This document shows positions 45,023 to 53,431 of a stretch of DNA of 64,000 bases, piece by piece. A program made the translations under genes and the position numbers. The stretch's first letter is position 1. Each line of letters begins with the position of its first letter. This stretch comes from Xanthomonas dyei (GTDB lineage: Bacteria > Pseudomonadota > Gammaproteobacteria > Xanthomonadales > Xanthomonadaceae), in NCBI RefSeq assembly GCF_002939865.1, contig NZ_MDEE01000005.1:85517-149516 (forward strand). Direction: 5' to 3'. The notes under the pieces are model-generated. The model made no database searches. It was not told the origin of the DNA and worked only from the letters and a program-made list of their open reading frames with translations.

Positions 45023-45616
45023 TTACTTCGACGACGATACCGCGTGGGCCCGTTCGAAGTGCGCCGACACCACGCGACGGGTCTCTTCCAGGTGCTGCTT
45101 GACCGGCGCGCTCTCTGCAGCGGGCAGCAGTTCGGCGTCGATGATCTTGATGGTGTCGCCGTGGTCCATGACCATGTTGCGCATGAAGGCATTGCGGTAC
45201 GCATCCTTGCCGTCGGGCAGGGTGAGCGTCTTGGACAATGCTTCCACGGCGGCCTTGCCCTTGGCGCGCATCGCATCCGCACGCGGGCTGTCTTTCGCGC
45301 CCAGCGCCTTGGTCTTCTCGAGGTTGGCTTCGTGGTCCTGCAACATCTGCTGTGCGAACTCGCTGGTGGCGCCGCCCAGGTCTTGTTCGATGGCTTGCTT
45401 GGCCAGCGCAATCTCGTTCTCATCGATCGCGGCCAGCACGCCCAGCGCGCCGCCATCGCCCTTGGCCAGCTCGGTGGCTCCGCTGCCGCTCACCGGCGCG
45501 GCAGTCGGTTCCGGCGACACTGCCGGTGCAGTGCGCGATGCATCGCCACCGGGGCGATCGCAGGCGGTAAGGCTCAGCATGGCCAGCAACGATGCAGCAA
45601 CAAAAGTGGATTTCAT
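45023..45616 (-). CDS. DUF4142-family lipoprotein
   Basis: The 197-residue lipoprotein (lipobox LTAC, cysteine 19) has a low-complexity linker, then a helical DUF4142 domain (VLAAIDENEIALAKQAIEQD, FAQQMLQDHEANLEKTKALG, MRNMVMDHGDTIKII). The ferritin-like helical fold is periplasmic; the role is unknown, and many copies are stress-induced. Confidence 0.85.
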   Translation of the reverse strand: MKSTFVAASLLAMLSLTACDRPGGDASRTAPAVSPEPTAAPVSGSGATELAKGDGGALGVLAAIDENEIALAKQAIEQDLGGATSEFAQQMLQDHEANLEKTKALGAKDSPRADAMRAKGKAAVEALSKTLTLPDGKDAYRNAFMRNMVMDHGDTIKIIDAELLPAAESAPVKQHLEETRRVVSAHFERAHAVSSSK

Positions 45617-45661
45617 GAAGGTCTCGGGGGTGGGTCGGCACTGCCGGCGATGAAATGCAAA

Positions 45662-45680
45662 GGAGCCGCTGCGCGGCTCC
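45662..45680 (-). terminator. Intrinsic terminator-like hairpin
   Basis: GGAGCCGC and GCGGCTCC with loop TGC make an 8-bp stem, followed on the minus strand by TTTGCATTTC. It lies just past the 88-residue gene. Confidence 0.65.
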
Positions 45681-45702
45681 GGTACTGCGGTTACTACCTT
45701 GA

Positions 45703-45969
45703 TCAAGCCCACTGCGGCTGGGCAACCGGCGCGATGCCCAGCGGTCTGATCGGTGTGCGGATCGCGTCCTGCGCGGTGCGGCACTTGCGTGCCATGCGCG
45801 TTGTACGCTCGCGAATCATGGCGTGCTCGCTGATCGGCGCGCTGCCCAGCAGGCTGGCCACATGGAAGCCAAGGATTTCCTCCGCGCGGTCGCCCTGGTC
45901 GCTGATGATGTGCGGTACCAACCGCTCCAATCGTTCCAGCTCCTGCTGCACTTGATACGGGGTTTTCAT
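45703..45969 (-). CDS. Small hypothetical protein (88 residues)
   Basis: I do not recognise it. Its first 60 residues are helical and charged (YQVQQELERLERLVPHIISD), with no signal peptide or membrane segment. GGAG lies 8 bases before the ATG at 45969 and a terminator-like hairpin follows, which supports a real gene. It sits 44 bases after another small gene on the same strand. Confidence 0.7.
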   Translation of the reverse strand: MKTPYQVQQELERLERLVPHIISDQGDRAEEILGFHVASLLGSAPISEHAMIRERTTRMARKCRTAQDAIRTPIRPLGIAPVAQPQWA

Positions 45970-46013
45970 GACGATCTCCAATGAGTAACAGGTCTTGCGT
46001 ACGACGGGCGTGC

Positions 46014-46295
46014 TCAGCTGTTGTGTGCACCCAGGCGCTGCCAGCAGTCGGTTGCCAGCTGTTCGTAGTTGGACTGCGTGTTGGACGAAATGAAGTGATG
46101 CTCAAGGCGGTCGCGAAACAGACGCAGACGTTCTTGGTCGCTCGAACGCGGTGCCTGCAGATAGATATCGCAGGCCATTTTCACCACCGGGGACAATTCG
46201 CTGAACTTGCCTGCGCCCAGATTTCCTTGGGCATGCCGCGCCTGCCAATGCGCGATTTCGGCTTGTACATCGATGACGGATGGGTCTCTGCTCAT
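46014..46295 (-). CDS. Small hypothetical protein (93 residues)
   Basis: I do not recognise it. It is soluble and helical (DVQAEIAHWQARHAQGNLGA; SSDQERLRLFRDRLEHHFIS). The ATG at 46295 was chosen; the frame extends to 46379. It is probably co-transcribed with the 88-residue gene downstream. Confidence 0.65.
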   Translation of the reverse strand: MSRDPSVIDVQAEIAHWQARHAQGNLGAGKFSELSPVVKMACDIYLQAPRSSDQERLRLFRDRLEHHFISSNTQSNYEQLATDCWQRLGAHNS

Positions 46296-46707
46296 GACTT
46301 TGGGCGTTCCGGGGTTAAACAAACTTGACGTGCAGAGTAACTGCAGGTATGTCAACGAATGATCATCGAACGCGACCATTGCCTGCAGTTGCGCGACACA
46401 ACGCTTAATTAGTCAGCTTGTTTTTGCGTCTCTACACGCGTTGCATGCACACGCTGCGGCGCGACCTTGAGCTTCTGCTGACACGCAAACGTGCTGCACT
46501 GAGCGATCGCCTGCGATCGACCGGTCGCCGCGCAGCAAGGTGTCCTGTGTCAGTCGCTACCGTGGCCACTCCCTCGATGCGCCTGCGTTGCTTGTGAAAA
46601 AATTCTGCGTGCAATGCCGCATTTTACGGAAGATTCTGAACCGCTCCACACCTGTGTAACGTCTGATCCTTAATGTATGTCACGACGTAATGGAGAGAGC
46701 AGACAGG
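46296..46707. other. Intergenic, divergent promoters expected, nothing specific seen
   Basis: The stretch is somewhat richer in A and T than its neighbours (for example CTTAATTAGTCAGCTTGTTT near 46405) and separates divergent genes. No site can be named. Confidence 0.45.
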
Positions 46708-46872
46708 ATGCAGGAGAGCGAAAGCAGTCGTCGTAAACCGCACCATGCCAGCGGCACACCAGAGGCACGGGTGTGGTGGCATGCCTTGTTGGAGCTGCGT
46801 GGTGGGCGCATGGTCATCAGCTTGATCGTGGTGGTGCTGATCGTGGTGGGTCTCTATCTGGCCCTGAAATAA
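46708..46872 (+). CDS. Small single-pass membrane protein (54 residues)
   Basis: It has a hydrophilic N terminus (MQESESSRRKPHHAS) and one C-terminal helix (MVISLIVVVLIVVGLYLALK). It is not a family I recognise. GACAGG precedes the ATG at 46708; an in-frame ATG at 46690 is the alternative. It lies 87 bases before the DUF3182 gene and may share its transcript. Confidence 0.6.
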   Translation: MQESESSRRKPHHASGTPEARVWWHALLELRGGRMVISLIVVVLIVVGLYLALK

Positions 46873-46959
46873 GCGCAGACGCGCACCTGCAACATCGCAC
46901 TGCGCCGCTCGGCGGTAACGAGCCGGCGCCGGGATGCGGCCTTGCCGCAAGGGGATGTA

Positions 46960-48066
46960 ATGGCGGATCCGCCATACGGGTTGGTGCGTGGGCACATCAC
47001 GCGCGCGGTGTCTTCCGATGGACACGAGCGTGCCACGCATGCCTGGGTGTGCAGCGAAATTGCACGCCTGCTGGGCGCGCGCAATGGCGGGCTGGGCGAT
47101 GTCGCGCTGATCGATGAGGGCATCGGGTGCCGCACCTTGCATGTTCCCGACGACACCTTGACCATCGAACAGGCGCGGGCATTGGGCATTGAAGATGCGA
47201 GCGGCTTGCTGGGTGGCATCGTGCCGCTTGCATTCGTCGCCACCAAGGTCATCGGCCACCCGTTGATTGGCGAGACGGCGGCGCGTATCGACGGCTGGAA
47301 TCAGGCACTGGCGATCGCGCTGGTGCCGGCCACCTTGCCTGGCTACACGGTGTTTTCCCGGGATGATGCGCTGCATTCGCTGGACCTGTTGCTGACCGCC
47401 GGTGGGGTGCGTCTGAAGCTGCCCACCGGCGTGGGTGGCAATGGGCAATGGCGTATTGCCGACACCGCCGGGCTGGTGCGGGCGTTGGACACGTTGCCGG
47501 AGGATTACCTGCACACCCACGGCGCTGTGCTCGAGCGCGACATCTTGCAGCCGGTGACGCATAGCGTGGGCGAGCTGTGCGTGGCCGGTATCCAGATCGC
47601 CTACTACGGCACGCAATGCAGCGTGCGCAATGCACAAGGCGATGCGGTCTACGGTGGATCGTCGCTGCACGTGCATCGCGGCTCGCTGGAAGCACTGCTG
47701 GCCACTGCATTGCCGCCGTTGCAGCGGCGCGTTCTGGAACAGGCATGCCGCTACGATCGCTGCATCACGAATGCCATTGCCGGCCTGTACATTTCGCGGC
47801 GCAACTACGATGTGGTCAGCGGCGAAGATGCGCATGCCGGGTCTGTCTGCGGTGTGCTGGAGCAATCCTGGCGGATTGGCGGTGCGCCGCCGGCCGAGCT
47901 GGCGGCGATCGCCTGTTTCCAGCAGCAGGCCGGCCTGCACTGGGTGCACGCATCCACGCACGAACTCTACGAGGGCGAACCACCGGCCGATGCGCAGGTG
48001 TATTACCGTGCAACCCAGCCCGGCGCCGGTCCGCGCTACAAATACCGAAGGGTCTCAACCGACTGA
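46960..48066 (+). CDS. DUF3182-family protein (ATP-grasp-like)
   Basis: The 368-residue protein resembles DUF3182. It has an ATP-grasp-like arrangement: [19 protein letters not shown] could be the nucleotide loop and [20 protein letters not shown] the second lobe. The reaction is unknown. AAGGGG precedes the ATG at 46960; a TTG at 46942 is less likely. Its stop shares one base with the start of the hydrolase gene (TGATG), so they are translated together. Confidence 0.75.
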   Translation: MADPPYGLVRGHITRAVSSDGHERATHAWVCSEIARLLGARNGGLGDVALIDEGIGCRTLHVPDDTLTIEQARALGIEDASGLLGGIVPLAFVATKVIGHPLIGETAARIDGWNQALAIALVPATLPGYTVFSRDDALHSLDLLLTAGGVRLKLPTGVGGNGQWRIADTAGLVRALDTLPEDYLHTHGAVLERDILQPVTHSVGELCVAGIQIAYYGTQCSVRNAQGDAVYGGSSLHVHRGSLEALLATALPPLQRRVLEQACRYDRCITNAIAGLYISRRNYDVVSGEDAHAGSVCGVLEQSWRIGGAPPAELAAIACFQQQAGLHWVHASTHELYEGEPPADAQVYYRATQPGAGPRYKYRRVSTD

Positions 48067-48929
48067 TGGAAGCCAAACTTTCCAGCATCGACATTGCGGT
48101 CGATCACGACGCGCTCAGCGGTACCTTGCTCACGCCCACCGGCATTCCGGCGGTGCTGTTCGTCCATGGCTGGGGCGGCAGCCAGCATCACAACCTGCTG
48201 CGCGCACGCGAGGCGGTGGGCCTGGGCTGCATCTGCATGACCTTCGATCTGCGCGGTCACGAGGGCCATGCCTCGATGTGGCAGACCGTCACCCGCGCGC
48301 AGAACCTGCAGGACATCATCGCCGCCTACGATCAGCTGGCGGGCCTTCCGTATGTGGATCAACAGTCGATCGCCGTGGTCGGCTTGAGTTATGGCGGCTA
48401 CCTGTCGGCGCTGCTGACGCGCGAGCGCCCGGTGGAGTGGTTGGCGTTGCGCTCGCCCGCGCTGTACAAGGACGCGCATTGGGACCAGCCCAAGGTCAGC
48501 CTCAACGCCGATCCGGATCTGACCGCGTACCGCCAACGTGCCCTGACACCCGACGACAACATCGCGCTGGCGGCCTGTGCTGCATATACCGGCGATGTAT
48601 TGCTGGTCGAAGCCGAGAACGACGTCATCGTGCCGCATCCGGTGCTGCGCAACTATGCCGATGCCTTCGTCAACGCGCGTTCGCTGACCACGCGCGTGAT
48701 TGCAGGCGCCGACCATGCGTTGAGCGTCAAGGAGCATCAGCAGGAATACACCCGCGCGCTGATCGACTGGTTGACCGAAATGGTGGTGGGCCGCCGGATT
48801 GCATTGGCCAAGGAAGTGGTGGCGGCGCGCAAGCAACTGCTCAAGCAGCAGGGCGACGCAGCGTCAACGGGGCAGGACGCGCTGGCGTTTCGCGGCGATA
48901 TCCGGGCGGTGGAAAACACGTCCGTTTGA
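48066..48929 (+). CDS. Alpha/beta hydrolase (dienelactone-hydrolase/peptidase-like)
   Basis: The 287-residue protein has the alpha/beta-hydrolase fold: [20 protein letters not shown], nucleophile elbow GLSYGGYL (Ser), acid in [13 protein letters not shown] and histidine in [15 protein letters not shown]-terminal helix tail follows. It has no signal peptide, so it is cytoplasmic. The one-base overlap with DUF3182 suggests the two work on one pathway. Confidence 0.87.
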   Translation: MEAKLSSIDIAVDHDALSGTLLTPTGIPAVLFVHGWGGSQHHNLLRAREAVGLGCICMTFDLRGHEGHASMWQTVTRAQNLQDIIAAYDQLAGLPYVDQQSIAVVGLSYGGYLSALLTRERPVEWLALRSPALYKDAHWDQPKVSLNADPDLTAYRQRALTPDDNIALAACAAYTGDVLLVEAENDVIVPHPVLRNYADAFVNARSLTTRVIAGADHALSVKEHQQEYTRALIDWLTEMVVGRRIALAKEVVAARKQLLKQQGDAASTGQDALAFRGDIRAVENTSV

Positions 48930-49079
48930 TTTGTCGCGCGTTTGCGTCGCCGTGCAGGAACACGTGGTGCAGCATGTTGCGCGGCCATCCCGGTCATGCG
49001 AAACGCGCAAGGCGTCGTGGTGCCGCAAGAGGCTACGAAGGCGCTGCAGGTTGTGGCCCACCGCAACCCACACAAACAA

Positions 49080-49099
49080 ACGGGCCCTCGCGGGCCCGT
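49080..49099 (-). terminator. Intrinsic terminator for the glycine-zipper gene
   Basis: The 8-bp stem ACGGGCCC/GGGCCCGT has a TCGC loop and is followed on the minus strand by TTGTTTGTG. Confidence 0.75.
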
Positions 49100-49164
49100 C
49101 TGGTCTACTGCGGATCACTGGCGTTTAGCGCGGCCAATGCGCCACGGTCTAAACGAGCTACGGG

Positions 49165-49965
49165 TTACACGCGTGGATCGGTCGGGTTGCGACGTGCCGC
49201 ATCGCCATGATGGTCCGAATCGAACGCCTCACGCACGGCATGCTTGGCCTTTTCCCAGGTCAAGCGCGAGTCGGCCTTGAAGCGGTCCCAGCCATCGCCC
49301 AGGTCGCGTTCCAGATGGTCGTCCCACTGGCGGCCGGCATGCTGTTGACGCGCCTGCATGCCATAGCGGTAAGCGGGACGATAGTCATCATACGAGTACT
49401 CGTTGTCGCGGTAGCTGGCGCTGTCGAAACGGCCGGCATAGTGCGTGTCGCCATCGCGATACACGGTGTGGGTGCGATCGGCGCGATCCCACGCGTCGCG
49501 CGCCGCCAGGCGTGCTTCATCCCATTCCAGGCGCGATTGACCACGGTTACGCGGCCACTCGCCGGCCAGGGTGGCTTCGGTTTCTTCCCAGGTGCTGGTA
49601 GGGCGCGTCTCGCGTGCCTGCAGGCCGAAGCCATAGACGGTGGCGTAGTCGCGGTCGTAGTCGGTGCCTTCCTTGTAGTACGGGCGGTGTTGATGCTCCT
49701 GACGCCAGTATTCGGTTTCTACGGTTGGGTCGAGGCGCTCGGCCACGCCCTTACCGGCAGCTGCGCCTGCCATCACGCCGGCAGCCGCACCGATCAAGGT
49801 GCCAAGCGGACCAAATACGGTGCCTGCCAGTGCGCCTGCCGCCGCACCGCCAGCGATACCGCCCACACCCACGCCCACCGGATGCGAGCCCGGGGCACCG
49901 GAGATCGGGTCGCGGTTCAAATCTTGTGCGTCTGCTTTGCGTTCCTGCTTGTCGAGATTGCGCAT
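49165..49965 (-). CDS. Glycine-zipper protein with charged Tyr/Arg-rich tail
   Basis: The 266-residue protein has a soluble N terminus, a Gly/Ala zipper able to insert in a membrane (about 25-70, GGIAGGAAAGALAGTVFGPL) and a long tail of repeats with Trp, Tyr and Arg/Asp (YWRQEHQHRPYYKEGTDYDR; YRPAYRYGMQARQQHAGRQW). Two tail sections, near YGFGLQARETRPTSTWEETE and YRYGMQARQQHAGRQWDDH, repeat each other. I infer an envelope stress protein. The ATG at 49965 is the likely start; the frame runs to 50232. Confidence 0.75.
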   Translation of the reverse strand: MRNLDKQERKADAQDLNRDPISGAPGSHPVGVGVGGIAGGAAAGALAGTVFGPLGTLIGAAAGVMAGAAAGKGVAERLDPTVETEYWRQEHQHRPYYKEGTDYDRDYATVYGFGLQARETRPTSTWEETEATLAGEWPRNRGQSRLEWDEARLAARDAWDRADRTHTVYRDGDTHYAGRFDSASYRDNEYSYDDYRPAYRYGMQARQQHAGRQWDDHLERDLGDGWDRFKADSRLTWEKAKHAVREAFDSDHHGDAARRNPTDPRV

Positions 49966-50155
49966 GCCGCCTCCGCTTACCTGATGGATGCAACCTGCAA
50001 AAACAGGCCGCGAACGTGGCGCAACCATGGCGGCGCAAGAGTGAAACGCTTGTGCTTTGATGTGAGTGCTGTCGCGACATGACTGAACTGTGCATTCGCA
50101 TGTGCGGATGAGGTCGCCGACCGCGTGCAACCGCGACATCGCTAAAAACACGGCG

Positions 50156-50184
50156 AACGAGGGCCGCGATTGCGACCCTCGGTT
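50156..50184 (-). terminator. Hairpin overlapping the rtcB stop
   Basis: AACGAGGG and CCCTCGGTT pair with one bulged base across a 12-base loop. On the minus strand it begins at the rtcB stop codon. The T tract is weak. Confidence 0.4.
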
Positions 50185-51406
50185 ATCCCTTGATGCACAC
50201 CACCTGGCGCAGCGTGTGCAGCACTTCGACAAGATCCTGCTGCGCCGCCATCACCGCGTCGATGGACTTGTATGCCGCCGGCGATTCGTCGATCACCGCC
50301 GCATCCTTGCGGCATTCCACATGTGCGGTGGCCTCGCGGTGCTGGGCCAGGGTGATCTGCGCACGCGCTGCGGTGCGGCTCATCACCCGTCCCGCGCCGT
50401 GGCTGCAGCTATGGAAGCTCTCTGCGTTGCCCAACCCGCGCACGATGAAGCTGCGCGTGCCCATGCTGCCGGGGATGATGCCCAGTTCGCCGGTACGTGC
50501 GCTCACCGCGCCCTTACGGGTGATCAGCAGTTCCTCGCCATGGTGCGTCTCCCTCTGCACATAGTTGTGGTGGCAGTTGACCGCCAGCTTCTCCAGCTGG
50601 AACTTCGGCGGGCGGTGACGCATCTCCGCCAACACCCGCGCCATCATGGCTTCACGATTTTCGCGCGCGTAATCCTGTGCCCACGACACCGCTTCCACAT
50701 ACTCATCGAACAACGGCTCGCCCTGCATGAAGAAGGCCAGGTCCTTGTCGGGCAGATGAAAGCCCAGCACGCGGTGTGCCAGTTGCTCACGCGCCCGCTC
50801 GATGAAGTAGCTGCCGATCAGGTTGCCGGTGCCACGCGAGCCGCTGTGCAACATCACCCACACCGCGTCGGTCTCGTCCAGACAGAGTTCGATGAAGTGG
50901 TTGCCGCCGCCCAGCGTACCGATCTGGCACGCCAGCTTGTCGGTGCGGATGCGCCTGTGCTGCTGCTTGATCGCCTCCAGGCGCTGCACCAGCCCCGACT
51001 GCGCGATTCGCGTGTCGATGCTGTCGGGCAGGTTGCGATGCTCGCCGCCATGGCCGTTGCCGACCGGCACGCTACGCTCGATGCTGGAGCGCAGTTGCGC
51101 CAGGTTGTCCGGTAGGTCGCTAGCACGCAGGGTGGTGCGCACCGCCGCCATGCCGCAGCCGATATCCACGCCAACCGCCGCCGGGATGATGGCGCCGCGG
51201 GTCGGGATCACCGAGCCCACGGTTGCGCCCTTGCCCAGGTGCACGTCGGGCATCACCGCCACCCACGGCCCGACGAACGGGACGGCGGCGATAGTGCGCA
51301 ACTGCGCATGCGCCTGTTCTTCCAGCGGCACGCCGCGCACCCAGCCCTTGATCGGGGTGGTGCTGCCTTCGGCATGCAGCCATTCGAAGTGTTGTGAAGT
51401 ACTCAT
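50183..51406 (-). CDS. rtcB: RtcB RNA ligase (3'-phosphate/5'-hydroxyl)
   Basis: RtcB joins RNA 3'-phosphate or 2',3'-cyclic phosphate ends to 5'-OH ends using GTP and manganese; it repairs tRNAs cut by nucleases. Metal ligands are visible: Asp81 and Cys84 (GVDIGCG), His170 (GGGNHFIE) and His187 (LHSGSRGTGN). The guanylated His336 lies in HSCSHGAGR. The length of 407 is usual. The start at 51406 leaves nine bases after AAAGGA; ATG 51415 overlaps that site. It follows slipin by 57 bases. No rtcA or rtcR gene is in the window. Confidence 0.95.
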   Translation of the reverse strand: MSTSQHFEWLHAEGSTTPIKGWVRGVPLEEQAHAQLRTIAAVPFVGPWVAVMPDVHLGKGATVGSVIPTRGAIIPAAVGVDIGCGMAAVRTTLRASDLPDNLAQLRSSIERSVPVGNGHGGEHRNLPDSIDTRIAQSGLVQRLEAIKQQHRRIRTDKLACQIGTLGGGNHFIELCLDETDAVWVMLHSGSRGTGNLIGSYFIERAREQLAHRVLGFHLPDKDLAFFMQGEPLFDEYVEAVSWAQDYARENREAMMARVLAEMRHRPPKFQLEKLAVNCHHNYVQRETHHGEELLITRKGAVSARTGELGIIPGSMGTRSFIVRGLGNAESFHSCSHGAGRVMSRTAARAQITLAQHREATAHVECRKDAAVIDESPAAYKSIDAVMAAQQDLVEVLHTLRQVVCIKG

Positions 51407-51463
51407 GTTGTTCATTCCTTTGCGCGGGTGTGTGGCCAATCCTTTCGCCGCACACCCGCATGC

Positions 51464-52585
51464 TTATCTGAGCGTCACCAACTGCTTCAGCACACCATCC
51501 AGGCCGCCGAACACGGTGAGCTTGTCGATCTTTTCGGTGACCTTCTCCAGCGCCTCCAGCTCCTTCAATCGCATCAATACCGGGCTGTCTTCGATCAGCT
51601 TGGCGGTGTTGAGCAGCGAGCGGGTGGCATTGGCCTCTTCGCGCCTGCGGATCACATTGGCTTGCGCCTGCTTCTCCGCCTGCACGACCGCATTGAGGAT
51701 CTGGCGCATCTCACCGGGCAGGATCACGTCCTTGACTCCAACGCCAAGCACGTCGATGCCGAAACCGCCCACGCTGCCACGCACGTAGCCGAAGATATCC
51801 GCGTCCAGCGATGCCTTGTCGCCCAGCAATTCGTCCAGCGTCTTGGCCGCAACCGCGCGGCGCAACCCGTACTGCAATTCCCGGTACAGGTAGTCGCCCG
51901 CCTTGGCCACACGCGTCCGCATTGCCACCGCATCGGTGACGCGCATGCTCGCTGCCAGATTGACCCGCAACGACACCTTGTCGCGCGTCAGCAATTCCTG
52001 GCCGGAGACCTCCACCGATTGCACGCGCAGGTCGATCACCTCGGTGGTCACGTTCTTCTGGAAATTCCAGAACGCGTACGCGCCGGGGCCGAAAGGTGCC
52101 ATCAACCTGCCGTCGACGAACACCAGCCCTTGCGACTCGGCGGGCACGTCCATGCACACGGCCACGCGCGACACGGTGCCGAGCTGACGCAGGCGCCGCT
52201 GCACATCGCCTGGCACCTGCAGGCCGTCGCCCAACGGCAAGCTCTGCACCTCGACGGTGGCGGCGCCGCGCCAATACAGCGCGCGGGTACCCGGTGGCAG
52301 GACCTGGTCGAGCTTGCCGTTGCGGATCAGCAGGCCCACTTGCGCGGTGCCGATGTCCGCCAGCACGAAGTGCTGCGGCAATGCGGCGCCCAGCGTGTCG
52401 ATCAGCATGTCGGCATCGCGGCCGACCTCGTCGCCGCTGTGGATGTTGTGCACGCTGACCTCGGTCCGGCTCAGCGGGTCGAACAGGCGGTAGACACCGG
52501 GCACGAGCACGCGCTCGAACCGACGATTCCGATACACCAGGCCGCGCTCGCCGTCGCCGATCACGACCCTCTTGGTCCAGAACAT
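51464..52585 (-). CDS. Slipin (stomatin/SPFH-domain) protein
   Basis: The 373-residue protein has an SPFH/Band-7 domain in the middle (VVIDLRVQSVEVSGQELLTR-like strand, then NLAASMRVTDAVAMRTRVAK and FGIDVLGVGVKDVILPGEMR), followed by a coiled-coil helix (VVQAEKQAQANVIRRREEAN). Unlike many stomatins it has no obvious N-terminal membrane helix, but about 100 extra residues. AAGGAG precedes the ATG at 52585. Slipin-RtcB pairing recurs in RNA-repair operons, so slipin may place the ligase at a membrane or scaffold. Confidence 0.87.
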   Translation of the reverse strand: MFWTKRVVIGDGERGLVYRNRRFERVLVPGVYRLFDPLSRTEVSVHNIHSGDEVGRDADMLIDTLGAALPQHFVLADIGTAQVGLLIRNGKLDQVLPPGTRALYWRGAATVEVQSLPLGDGLQVPGDVQRRLRQLGTVSRVAVCMDVPAESQGLVFVDGRLMAPFGPGAYAFWNFQKNVTTEVIDLRVQSVEVSGQELLTRDKVSLRVNLAASMRVTDAVAMRTRVAKAGDYLYRELQYGLRRAVAAKTLDELLGDKASLDADIFGYVRGSVGGFGIDVLGVGVKDVILPGEMRQILNAVVQAEKQAQANVIRRREEANATRSLLNTAKLIEDSPVLMRLKELEALEKVTEKIDKLTVFGGLDGVLKQLVTLR

Positions 52586-52660
52586 GACACTTCTCCTTGG
52601 GTTGGCTCTGGTGGTCCGATCCGCAGGTACTGCCGTTTTGCCGCCCGGATCGGACTGATG

Positions 52661-52675
52661 GCCAAACGTGTGCCG
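52661..52675 (-). promoter_or_regulatory. Candidate sigma-54 promoter for slipin-rtcB
   Basis: On the minus strand CGGCACACGTTTGGC contains GG-N10-GC with a good -24 half (GGCAC) and a fair -12 half (TGGC against TTGC). The start site would be about 65 bases before the slipin ATG. In E. coli rtcBA is driven by sigma-54 and RtcR, which makes the match worth noting. A chance hit is quite possible. Confidence 0.3.
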
Positions 52676-52842
52676 ATGCAACGCGGCGTTGGAAGGTGGA
52701 AACGCCGGTGACGGCGGCCGTGCGGGGCACGCTGCGCTGTTGGCGCCTGCCGATGCGTTGCCGCAGCTGCGCGATGGTGTGCGAAGGCAGGGCTGAGCGC
52801 AGGGTGACGCGTCCAGGGCAACCGCCCGGCGACGTCGCCGCT

Positions 52843-52884
52843 GCTGCGTGCATTCACGCGATGCATTGCTTGAATGCACGCAGC
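52843..52884. promoter_or_regulatory. Perfect 14-bp inverted repeat upstream of slipin
   Basis: GCTGCGTGCATTCA (52843-52856) and TGAATGCACGCAGC (52871-52884) are exact inverses 14 bases apart. It lies about 180 bases upstream of the sigma-54-like motif, a usual place for an activator site, and about 50 bases downstream of the tRNA-like pair. No T tract follows it, so a terminator is less likely. Confidence 0.6.
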
Positions 52885-52901
52885 ATGGGCGTTTCCGTAA
52901 A

Positions 52902-52936
52902 GGGACTTGCGTCCCCGAGATGACCGGAAAGGTCAT
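52902..52936 (-). terminator. Two small hairpins directly after the tRNA-like pair
   Basis: On the minus strand ATGACC-TTTCC-GGTCAT (52936-52920) begins one base after the second tRNA-like sequence, then GGGAC-GCAA-GTCCC (52915-52902) is followed by TTTA. Together they could end the tRNA-like transcript. Confidence 0.55.
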
Positions 52937-53007
52937 TGCTTGGAGCGGGAGTCGAACCCGCGACAGACAGATGAGAAATCTGTTGCTCTACCCTCTGAGC
53001 TATCCAG
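52937..53007 (-). ncRNA. tRNA-like RNA B (cloverleaf, anticodon position TCT)
   Basis: The 71-base sequence has a D arm GCTC-AGAGGGTA-GAGC, an anticodon arm ACAGA-TTTCTCA-TCTGT, a 5-base variable loop and a perfect T arm GCGGG-TTCGACT-CCCGC. The acceptor is weak (CTGGA against TCCAAG, with one bulge) and no CCA follows the AAGCA end. The base after the would-be anticodon TCT is C, not a purine. It is therefore tRNA-like rather than a normal tRNA-Arg. Its 5' end abuts the CCA of RNA A. Confidence 0.7.
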
Positions 53008-53074
53008 TGGTGGGTAATGCGGAATTGAACCGCGCCTGCGGAGAGTGCCGCTGCTCGACCACGAGCCGATACCC
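53008..53074 (-). ncRNA. tRNA-like RNA A (short cloverleaf ending in CCA)
   Basis: The 67-base sequence starts GGGTATC and ends ATTACCC-A-CCA, giving a 5-bp acceptor plus encoded CCA. The D arm is GCTC-GTGGTC-GAGC, the T arm GCGG-TTCAATT-CCGC. The anticodon arm is GCGG-CACTCT-CCGC with only six loop bases. It is about nine bases shorter than a tRNA. A decoding role is unlikely; a tRNA mimic or a degenerate tRNA fits. It lies on the same strand as slipin-rtcB. Confidence 0.65.
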
Positions 53075-53124
53075 AAAACGAGAAACACGAGAAAGATGAT
53101 CGGTATACGCCACGGCATAGCCGC

Positions 53125-53154
53125 GCGCACCAGCTGGAATAAACTCCAGTGCGC
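53125..53154 (-). ncRNA. Hairpin upstream of the tRNA-like pair
   Basis: GCGCAC and GTGCGC enclose a second stem TGGA/TCCA; the whole 30-base segment folds as one interrupted hairpin about 50 bases before tRNA-like RNA A. It may be part of the same transcript's leader. Confidence 0.4.
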
Positions 53155-53352
53155 TGACGATCTTTCGTACTGTTTCCGATGGCCGTTTTATTCAAACGGT
53201 CATTCAGTCGGTGCATGACCACATACCACCCGTGCCCGAAACCTGGGCACAGCGCTGTCGCGCCTCGTGGCAATCCAACATCCCTGTTGTCGGGCAGTCC
53301 GTGCCCGGGTTTCAACTGCGGTCATCCACAGGTTCACTACGAACGCACAACG

Positions 53353-53418
53353 AAAAACGCCCCCGGATGCTGCATCCGAGGGCGTTCGCGTGCCTCGGAG
53401 ATCGGGTGACCGATCTCC
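53353..53418 (-). terminator. Double hairpin with T tract
   Basis: On the minus strand GGAGATCGG-TCAC-CCGATCTCC (53418-53397) is followed by AACGCCC-T-CGGATG-CAG-CATCCG-G-GGGCGTT (53386-53356) and TTTTT. The second is a strong intrinsic terminator, so something is transcribed leftward from about 53.6 kb. Confidence 0.75.
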
Positions 53419-53431
53419 TTGAATCAGGACA

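Noticed and set aside
52937..53007. Reading tRNA-like RNA B as a normal tRNA-Arg(TCT).
   Set aside because: The acceptor stem is broken, there is no CCA, and a pyrimidine follows the anticodon. It is listed as tRNA-like instead.
52933..53130. A 65-codon minus-strand frame with a hydrophobic start (IPIIFLVFLVLGIG) that runs through both tRNA-like sequences.
   Set aside because: It has no ribosome-binding site, and its second half is simply the translation of the cloverleaf arms. I treat it as accidental, although a short membrane peptide cannot be fully excluded.
53225..53260. A GGGCACG stretch upstream of the tRNA-like RNAs that resembles a sigma-54 -24 box.
   Set aside because: The -12 GC is missing at the required distance (GG-N10-GC fails).
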